From Candidatus Methylomirabilota bacterium (GTDB taxonomy: Bacteria; Methylomirabilota; Methylomirabilia; Methylomirabilales; JACQHM01): DNA of 5,802 nt. The translations under genes were made by a program, and so were the position numbers. The notes under the pieces are model-generated. The model worked only from the letters and a program-made list of their open reading frames with translations, was not told the origin of the DNA and searched no databases. Below are positions 1-4,758 of this stretch, piece by piece. How positions within the stretch are numbered: the stretch's first letter is position 1; every line of letters starts with the position of its first letter. The stretch spans positions 1-5,802 of the forward strand of contig JACQHM010000204.1 in NCBI GenBank assembly GCA_016199025.1, given 5' to 3'.

Positions 1-1170
1 GACCTGGGGACGGGTACCGGCTGGCGTGGGCCTTACATCGAGACCAAGCAAGACGACAGCGGAACCTATCTCGCGACCCTCGATGGGTGGGGAACCGCCT
101 ACACGTATAACTCGGCTACCGGGCAGGTGACCTCCCTTGGCTCCGATGGGGCGGGGGGGGGGAGCGGCTTCGCCGCGGATATCACCGTCCCGGAGACGGC
201 CCAGACGACCACGGGCAGCGCGAACGGGAGGGTGCTCGACCAGGTGGGGAACCCGGTCCGGAGCACCACGGTGACGATCCGGCATCCGAACCCGGCCAGT
301 CTGGGAAACCCAACCGACACCACGGACACCACCGATGCGAACGGGAACTTCAGCTTCACCGGCATCCCCATCGGCAAGCACCGGATCCAGGTCACCGTGG
401 GGACAGAGACCTTGAAGAGGGTCGTGGTCGTCCTCCCCGGCCAGACGGTGAACACCACCCTCCAGGCCTCGAATGATCCTACCATCCCCAGCTCAGTCTC
501 AAGTCCGGCGGCCACCGGGGCGGCCCCGACCCAGATCAACCTGACCTGGACCCCCCCCACGACGAACACCGATAGCTCGTCGCTCATTGACTTAGCCGGC
601 TATCACATCTATCGAAGTACCACGGGCGGCTTTACCCCCGGAGCTGCCAACCTGGTGGCCAGCATCGGGCTGGCGAGTAGTTATGCGGATCAGACGATCA
701 GCTTTGGGACGACCTATTATTATCACACCAGACCCGTCGATAAGGCGGGCAATATCGATACGGCTTCGACGCAAGTCTCGGCTCAGGGGATCAACGGCAC
801 AGGCTCCATCGTGCAGGTGACCCCGGCGACCGTTTCAGGAGGTGCGAATCCATCGGTCAGCTTTAATATCTGGAATACCACTGGATCAGGCATTACCGTG
901 ACTAGCGTGAACTTCAACTGGAGCGGCAGTCCCCCGGCAAACTATGATCGGGTGAATTTCGCCGGGGGGGCGAACGAAGATACGGATACAACCAGTAGTG
1001 GGGTCTGTAACAACCTCGCGACGACTTCTACCGTGGCCGCAGGGGCCACCGTCTCCTTGGACATCCGCTTTACGGGAGCCGTTGGGACCAATCAAAATAT
1101 CCAGATCAATCTCCATACGACTGGTGCTTGTGGTGGGACCAATGCCAGCAATGGCTTGATCGTCAGGTAA
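1..1170 (+). CDS. GspG-like pseudopilin C-terminus fused to carboxypeptidase-regulatory-like and FN3 domains (5' partial)
   Basis: The frame is open from the first base, so the gene starts upstream; the GTG at 127 is internal because recognisable pilin sequence lies before it. The visible part is 389 residues. Residues 8-61 resemble the C-terminal end of GspG-type major pseudopilins: GWRGPYIE, then GWGTAYTY, then SLGSDG...GG...ADI, the usual WG.PY and GADG..GG...DI signature. Residues 74-155 look like a carboxypeptidase-regulatory-like beta sandwich (GRVLDQVGNPV, TDANGNFSFTGIPIG). Residues 160-262 look like a fibronectin type III domain (INLTWTPP, GYHIYRS, GTTYYYHTRPVDKAGN). Residues 268-389 form a beta-rich Ser/Thr/Gly/Asn-rich domain that I do not recognise, with two cysteines (336 and 377) that could pair outside the cell. 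The pilin N-terminus and prepilin peptidase site are outside the window. I infer a surface or pseudopilus-associated protein with adhesin-like modules; its ligand is unknown. Codon use resembles the downstream genes. A T4P minor pilin is the alternative. Confidence 0.8.
   Translation, partial: DLGTGTGWRGPYIETKQDDSGTYLATLDGWGTAYTYNSATGQVTSLGSDGAGGGSGFAADITVPETAQTTTGSANGRVLDQVGNPVRSTTVTIRHPNPASLGNPTDTTDTTDANGNFSFTGIPIGKHRIQVTVGTETLKRVVVVLPGQTVNTTLQASNDPTIPSSVSSPAATGAAPTQINLTWTPPTTNTDSSSLIDLAGYHIYRSTTGGFTPGAANLVASIGLASSYADQTISFGTTYYYHTRPVDKAGNIDTASTQVSAQGINGTGSIVQVTPATVSGGANPSVSFNIWNTTGSGITVTSVNFNWSGSPPANYDRVNFAGGANEDTDTTSSGVCNNLATTSTVAAGATVSLDIRFTGAVGTNQNIQINLHTTGACGGTNASNGLIVR
153..162 (+). 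repeat. Homopolymeric tract of ten G, possible slippage site
   Basis: There are ten consecutive G, the longest mononucleotide run I noticed in the window. It covers the last base of an Ala codon and three Gly codons (residues 52-54 of the visible protein), at the end of the pseudopilin domain. Loss of one G would bring in a TGA at 272-274; gain of one G would bring in a TGA at 474-476. Either change would remove the beta-domain extension. Phase variation is an inference from the tract and its place. Confidence 0.5.
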
Positions 1171-1190
1171 CAGACCCGAAGGTGATGGAG

Positions 1191-1212
1191 ATCGGCTCCA
1201 ACGCCGTGAAGG
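1191..1212 (+). repeat. 22-bp direct repeat, upstream copy of the pilM phosphate-1 motif
   Basis: This is an exact copy of 1258-1279, which encodes IGSNAVK of PilM. The match extends to 27 bases with one mismatch (1186-1212 against 1253-1279). The offset is 67 bases, so the copy lies in another frame than pilM. It sits between the pilin-like stop codon and the pilM start, and its last bases (AAGG) form part of the likely pilM ribosome binding site. Confidence 0.9.
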
Positions 1213-1213
1213 A
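1209..1213 (+). promoter_or_regulatory. Ribosome binding site supporting the GTG start of pilM
   Basis: AAGGA lies five bases before the GTG at 1219. It supports this non-ATG start, which gives the N-terminus expected for PilM (a few basic residues, then the LGVDIGSNAVKVVE motif). Four of its bases belong to the end of the duplicated 22-bp motif. Confidence 0.55.
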
Positions 1214-1218
1214 AAACG

Positions 1219-2862
1219 GTGATCAACTTCCGAAAGAGATCCATCCTCGGGGTGGACATCGGCTCCAACGCCGTGAAGGTGGTGGAGGTCCGCCGGGGCA
1301 GGGACCAGCCAGTGGTGATGAACGCCGGCTTCCGGGAGATTGACATCCGAAAGCGGCGGGACGGCCTCCCTGACCGGGAGGCGACCATGGCGACCCTCCG
1401 GGATCTCCTGTACGAGAACGGGATCAAGACCAAGGAGGCTATCGCCCTCCTCCAGGGGCCCTCCACCGCTTTTTTTAGGATCCATCTCCCCAAACTCCCG
1501 GCGAAGGAGCTGAAAAGCGCCGTCCGCTGGGAGGTGACCAAGCAGTCCCCTTTCCCCCTGGACGGGGCTGTTCTCAGCTCCCAGCTCTTTAAGGAGGTCA
1601 CCGATCGGGACGGCCTTCGGAGGATGGCCCTCTTCGCCTGTGCTGTGGAAGAGCAGTTCGCCCTGGACCAGGCCGCCCTCTTAAAGGAGGCAGGCCTGGT
1701 CCCGGTGGGGATGCGGACCGCTCCCTCGGCCCTCTGGCAGCTTGCGAAACAGAACCCCCCGACCCCTTCTGACCAGATCACGGTCCTCCTCGACTTAGGC
1801 GCCCAGGTCGGCACCATCGCCTTCTTCTCAGGGGGTGAGCTCCAGTTCGCCAGGGAGATCGCGACGGCGGGGGCTGCCATCACCGAGGCCTTGACGGGGG
1901 CCGTGATCACCGAGCGGGGGAAGATCCAACTCGATTTCTACCAGGCCGAGAAGTTGAAACGGCAATACGGCATCCCCGAGGAGGACGAGGGTTCCCTGGG
2001 GGAGGGGATCCCGTCAGGGCAACTGCGGGCCATGATCCGGCCGGCCTTAGAGCGCCTCGTGGTTGAGATCCAGCGCTCCTTCACCTATTTCGCCGACCAC
2101 TTCGGGGAGATACCGGTCGGCCGCGTCCTCCTCTCGGGGGGGACGGCCCGCCTGAAGAACCTGGCCCCGTTCCTGACCCAACGGCTTGGGGTCAAGGTGG
2201 AACTCTTGAACCCCTTCGCCTCCGTGGGGTTGAATCCCTCCTTACGCCGGGAGGGCCTGCCGGAGGTCGCCACCCGCTTCGCCATCCCTGTGGGATTAGC
2301 CCTGGACCGCACCTCCCGCCTCGACCTCCTCCCCTCCCCCCTCAAGTTCGAGCGACGGATGGCCCAGATCAAGGTGGGGGTGAGGGCCTTTCTGTTTGTC
2401 CTTTTCTTTTCAGCGATCTTCAGTTATGCTCTGGAGCGGGGAAGGATTGCTTCCTATCAGCAGGCCTTCAGACAAAAGCAGGAGGCCCTCTCCAGCCTGA
2501 AGCCCCATCTGGAAGCGATGCAACAACTCCAGGAGGAGCGGGCCAGGCTTCTGCCCCAACTGCAGGCCTACGAGGCGCTCCTGAAGACAGCGATCTCATG
2601 GCCGGGCCTCTTGAAGGAACTCTCCCTCCTGACCCCCAACGCCATCACCCTTGAGGAGCTTTCTCCGGGGCAAGACGGCCGCTTGCATGTAAAAGGTCTA
2701 AGCTTCACCCAAGGAGAGGCGGCCGAGATGGTCTTGGCCCGCTACCTTTCCAACTTAAGAGGGTCCCCCTTTTTCAGGGAGGTCGATCTGGTGACCACGG
2801 CCGAAAAGGAGGGGTACGTCGCTCGGGCCGTAGGGTTCGAGGTCATCCTCACGGTGAGGTAG
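1219..2862 (+). CDS. pilM: PilM-PilN fusion, pilus assembly inner-membrane platform protein (GspL-like architecture)
   Basis: The protein has 547 residues, against about 350 for PilM and about 200 for PilN alone, and joins both. Residues 1-365 are the actin-like PilM ATP-binding fold: phosphate-1 GVDIGSNAVK (11-20), phosphate-2 region LLDLGAQVGTI (190-200) and adenosine motif LLSGGTARLKNL (304-315). At 368-372 stands LDLLP, matching the INLLP-type motif at the start of PilN, which in separate proteins docks into PilM. A membrane helix follows (about 388-405), then a coiled coil (about 408-460) and a PilN-like periplasmic domain (465-547). In the known system PilM is cytoplasmic and binds the PilN tail, and PilN pairs with PilO to connect motor and secretin. 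The GTG start fits family N-termini and has AAGGA upstream. No in-frame break is visible across the junction, so the fusion looks genuine. GspL is the architectural parallel, but the motifs read as PilM and PilN. Confidence 0.92.
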   Translation: MINFRKRSILGVDIGSNAVKVVEVRRGRDQPVVMNAGFREIDIRKRRDGLPDREATMATLRDLLYENGIKTKEAIALLQGPSTAFFRIHLPKLPAKELKSAVRWEVTKQSPFPLDGAVLSSQLFKEVTDRDGLRRMALFACAVEEQFALDQAALLKEAGLVPVGMRTAPSALWQLAKQNPPTPSDQITVLLDLGAQVGTIAFFSGGELQFAREIATAGAAITEALTGAVITERGKIQLDFYQAEKLKRQYGIPEEDEGSLGEGIPSGQLRAMIRPALERLVVEIQRSFTYFADHFGEIPVGRVLLSGGTARLKNLAPFLTQRLGVKVELLNPFASVGLNPSLRREGLPEVATRFAIPVGLALDRTSRLDLLPSPLKFERRMAQIKVGVRAFLFVLFFSAIFSYALERGRIASYQQAFRQKQEALSSLKPHLEAMQQLQEERARLLPQLQAYEALLKTAISWPGLLKELSLLTPNAITLEELSPGQDGRLHVKGLSFTQGEAAEMVLARYLSNLRGSPFFREVDLVTTAEKEGYVARAVGFEVILTVR

Positions 2863-2872
2863 CAGACGTTTG

Positions 2873-3409
2873 ATGGTCCTAAAGAGGGAACTCGTTGGCT
2901 ATGCCTTGGTCGTCGTGCTGGTGGCGGCAGGTTGGCTCCTCATCGCCAAGCCGGAGCAGGAGAGGGCTACCCGCCTCTCCAGGGAGCTTTCGGCCATCGA
3001 GGAACGGGCCGAGGAGGTGGATCGAACTGTCGCCCTGCTGGAGGCGACCAAGCGGGAGATGGCGAGAATCCGGGAAACGGCCGCCGCGCTCAAGCCGAGG
3101 CTCCTCAAGGAGCGGGATGTCCCCCGCGTCCTCGCTGAAGTTTCCAAGGAGGCGAGGGAGTCGGATATCCGGATCCTCTCCATGAGGCCCCTGGAGGAGA
3201 AGGCGAAGGGGGATCCTTACCAGCGGCTCCCCGTGGAGCTGGAATTGCAGGGTCCCTACCTGAAGGTCGGCCGGTTCCTGGAGATGCTGGCCAACGGCCC
3301 CCTTCTCTTCACCTTCGAGAACCTTTCCTTGAAGCGGGACGGGAAGGATGCTTCCTCGATAACCCTTAAGGGGATAGTAGTCGCCTACATACAACGTAGG
3401 GAAAGGTAA
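2873..3409 (+). CDS. pilO: PilO-like type IV pilus inner-membrane alignment protein
   Basis: The 178-residue product has the PilO plan: a short basic cytoplasmic start (MVLKREL), one membrane helix (about 8-25), a charged coiled coil (about 27-75) and a periplasmic ferredoxin-like domain (about 80-175). The segment LPVELELQGPYLKVGRFLEM (119-138) matches the usual PilO core, in which a strand leads to G.Y..v..FL. PilO forms dimers with PilN and binds PilP to build the periplasmic part of the machine. The gene starts ten bases after the PilM-PilN stop and ends three bases before the PilP-like gene, so the three are surely cotranscribed. A TTG directly before the ATG (2870) is a possible start, because the GAGGT at 2856-2860 is nine bases before it and twelve before the ATG; the proteins would differ by one residue. 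GspM would be the T2SS equivalent. Confidence 0.88.
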   Translation: MVLKRELVGYALVVVLVAAGWLLIAKPEQERATRLSRELSAIEERAEEVDRTVALLEATKREMARIRETAAALKPRLLKERDVPRVLAEVSKEARESDIRILSMRPLEEKAKGDPYQRLPVELELQGPYLKVGRFLEMLANGPLLFTFENLSLKRDGKDASSITLKGIVVAYIQRRER

Positions 3410-3412
3410 AAG

Positions 3413-3895
3413 ATGCCACCCCTCACGACGCGGGCCAAGGTTCTCCTGGCATTGGTGATCGTCGCCGGCTTCATCCTCGCCTACGACCTTCTGTCTCGGA
3501 AGGAACGGCCGCAGATATCCACGCTGCTCTCTGTCGCCGGCACTCAGATCCCATTGACACCGATCTCAGGAGGGGCAGCCCCCGATCCCATGGCGGAAGA
3601 ACGGTGGAAGGCCATCCAGGAACGGGCACGGCTTTCGTGGGGCCGGGATCCCTTCCGGCTGGAGCCTTCCCGCCTCAAAGGGTTTCAGCCCGAAGGACCC
3701 AAGGAACCACCCTTGGAGCAGGTCCTGAAGGTCACCGGGATCGTCTGGAACGGCCGGCACGTGTACGCGGTGATCAACGACTTCCTGGTGAAGAAGGGGG
3801 ACGAGATCGTCGGGGCAAAGGTCATCGAGATCAAGCAGGATCACGTGATCCTTCTCAAGGACGGGAGAGAACATATCCTGAGGCTCGTGGAATGA
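3413..3895 (+). CDS. pilP: PilP-like pilus assembly protein with N-terminal membrane anchor
   Basis: This is a 160-residue protein with a membrane helix at about 8-25, a proline-rich linker (about 30-65), a helical stretch ending in SWGRDPFRLE (75-84) and a C-terminal beta domain (about 100-159: VTGIVWNGRHVYAVIND, VKKGDEI, VILLKDGREHILRL). The RDPF motif and the small beta domain are hallmarks of PilP, which binds PilN/PilO and the secretin PilQ; GspC has a homologous HR domain. Classical PilP is a lipoprotein, but there is no lipobox and no cysteine at all here, so anchoring must be by the helix, as in GspC. A purine-rich AGGGAAAGG (3398-3406) lies six bases before the ATG and overlaps the end of pilO. 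No secretin gene follows within the window. I am confident of the PilP/GspC superfamily and somewhat less of the name pilP. Confidence 0.82.
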   Translation: MPPLTTRAKVLLALVIVAGFILAYDLLSRKERPQISTLLSVAGTQIPLTPISGGAAPDPMAEERWKAIQERARLSWGRDPFRLEPSRLKGFQPEGPKEPPLEQVLKVTGIVWNGRHVYAVINDFLVKKGDEIVGAKVIEIKQDHVILLKDGREHILRLVE

Positions 3896-3944
3896 TCGAG
3901 GGCGTTGGGTTCCTTGAGTTCAGGGGTTCAACCGGGGGCACCGG

Positions 3945-4331
3945 ATGAACCCCAGGTCGGCGAAGATCCTCGTCGTGGACGATGACCATCTGACCGTCAA
4001 GGTGATGCAGGACCTCTTGCACCTGCACGGATACCAGGTCCTGACGGCCTACGACGGCCAGGAGGGGCTCAGTCTCGCCCGGGCCGAGCGACCCGACCTG
4101 ATTATCCTGGATGTCATGATGCCAAAACTGGACGGCTTCAAGGTGGCCCGGCTCTTGAAATCGGACAAGCTCTATCGCCGTATCCCGATCATTATCCTGA
4201 CGGTCAGGGCAGGGGAGGAGGACCTGGCCCTTGCCCGGATGAGCGGGGCCGACCTCTACCTCCAGAAGCCCTTCGACCCTGATCTGTTCCTCGAGAAGGT
4301 GAGAGACTTTCTCCCCAAAGAGGGGTCGTAA
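3945..4331 (+). CDS. Stand-alone CheY-like receiver (first of a tandem pair)
   Basis: The 128-residue protein is one receiver domain with no output domain. Landmarks: acidic pocket VVDDD (D12, D13), phosphoacceptor D56 in IILDVMMPKLDGF, switch T86 in IILTV, and K108 in YLQKP. All residues needed for Mg2+ binding and phosphorylation are present. Such proteins act by phosphorylation-dependent binding to a partner; beside a pilus motor gene, PilG/PilH-like control of pilus assembly or motility is the natural inference, but no kinase lies in the window. It begins 49 bases after the PilP-like gene, with only a weak G-rich ribosome binding site (3934-3938). It shares about two thirds of its residues with the next gene, including 28 consecutive identical residues around the phosphorylation site. 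The surfaces outside that core differ, which suggests different partners. Confidence 0.9.
   Translation: MNPRSAKILVVDDDHLTVKVMQDLLHLHGYQVLTAYDGQEGLSLARAERPDLIILDVMMPKLDGFKVARLLKSDKLYRRIPIIILTVRAGEEDLALARMSGADLYLQKPFDPDLFLEKVRDFLPKEGS
4095..4144 (+). repeat. 50-bp perfect repeat, copy 1 (receiver gene core)
   Basis: These bases are identical to 4511-4560, including all synonymous positions. With one mismatch the match extends upstream to a 65-base block (4080-4144 against 4496-4560). It encodes the phosphoacceptor core DLIILDVMMPKLDGFKV. Confidence 0.93.
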
Positions 4332-4345
4332 GGGGGCCGGCGCAC

Positions 4346-4353
4346 AGGAGAGG
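4346..4353 (+). promoter_or_regulatory. Ribosome binding site of the second receiver gene
   Basis: AGGAGAGG lies ten bases before the ATG at 4364. It is the clearest Shine-Dalgarno sequence in the window and much stronger than that of the first receiver, so the second may be translated more efficiently. Confidence 0.6.
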
Positions 4354-4363
4354 ACAGCGGACG

Positions 4364-4741
4364 ATGAACGGTAAGGCACGGATCCTGGTCGTGGATGACG
4401 AGAGGCTTATCACGACCATGCTCAAAGATGTCCTGGAGGCCAACGGCTACGAGGTCCTGGTGGCCAGTGACGGGCAGGAGGGGTTGAATCAAGCTCGGGC
4501 CGAGCGACCGGACCTGATTATCCTGGATGTCATGATGCCAAAACTGGACGGCTTCAAGGTCGCCCGCCTGTTGAAATTCGATCGAAATTTCCAGCATATC
4601 CCGATCATCATGCTGACCGCCAAGGCCGGGGAGCACGACGCCCAGACCTCCAAGATGAGCGGGGCCGACCTCTACCTCCTAAAGCCTGTGGAGCCGAAAC
4701 AACTGTTGGAGAAGATCACCAGCCTGCTAGGCAAAACATGA
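4364..4741 (+). CDS. Stand-alone CheY-like receiver (second of a tandem pair)
   Basis: A 125-residue single receiver domain with a complete active site: D11 and D12 in VVDDE, phosphoacceptor D55 in IILDVMMPKLDGF, T85 in IMLTA and K107 in YLLKP. No output or DNA-binding domain follows, so it should signal by protein contact. It starts 32 bases after the first receiver. Its TGA overlaps an ATG at 4738 that is in frame with the downstream ATPase, which suggests translational coupling to the motor. Compared with its neighbour, the N-terminal third and the region after the switch Thr (AKAGEHDAQTSK against VRAGEEDLALAR) differ while the core is nearly unchanged. That fits duplication followed by partner specialisation, possibly with later gene conversion. 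The role in pilus control is inferred from context. Confidence 0.9.
   Translation: MNGKARILVVDDERLITTMLKDVLEANGYEVLVASDGQEGLNQARAERPDLIILDVMMPKLDGFKVARLLKFDRNFQHIPIIMLTAKAGEHDAQTSKMSGADLYLLKPVEPKQLLEKITSLLGKT
4511..4560 (+). repeat. 50-bp perfect repeat, copy 2 (receiver gene core)
   Basis: This is the second copy of 4095-4144, at an offset of 416 bases. A further 26-base perfect match at the same offset lies at 4238-4263 and 4654-4679, over the MSGADLYL segment, so the two genes align without indels between these blocks. Confidence 0.93.
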
Positions 4742-4758
4742 TCGAAGGTTGGAGCGAG

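Noticed and set aside
316..333. Short tandem repeat of a 9-bp unit encoding DTTDTT
   Set aside because: There are only two imperfect units, inside a conserved TDANG-type loop of the carboxypeptidase-regulatory-like domain, so it is explained by the protein sequence.
99..587. Minus-strand open frame of 162 codons opposite the pseudopilin-like gene
   Set aside because: The opposite strand encodes continuous pilin and beta-domain sequence; this frame gives a Val/Pro-rich product with no recognisable features.
1171..1218. Possible promoter in front of pilM
   Set aside because: The 48-base gap is too short and GC-rich, and has no convincing -35/-10 pair; only the direct repeat and a ribosome binding site stand out.
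1128..1343. Plus-strand frame of 71 codons carrying MEIGSNAVKE
   Set aside because: It overlaps the end of the pilin-like gene and the start of pilM out of frame. Its PilM-like stretch comes only from the 22-bp duplicate, and the rest is a frame shadow of pilM.
1092..1910. Long minus-strand open frame of 272 codons opposite pilM
   Set aside because: It lies antisense to a gene with clear family motifs, has a low-complexity Arg/Ser-rich product without a recognisable domain, and is expected by chance in GC-rich coding DNA.
2895..3185. Overlapping frames on both strands inside pilO
   Set aside because: They are Arg/Ser/Pro-rich shadows of the pilO frame, which itself has a clear membrane helix, coiled coil and PilO core.
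3896..3944. Possible terminator or tRNA-like segment between the PilP-like gene and the first receiver
   Set aside because: Only short imperfect complementarities (TTGA/TCAA) and a GGTTCAA-like string are present. There is no stable stem with a U-run and no cloverleaf.
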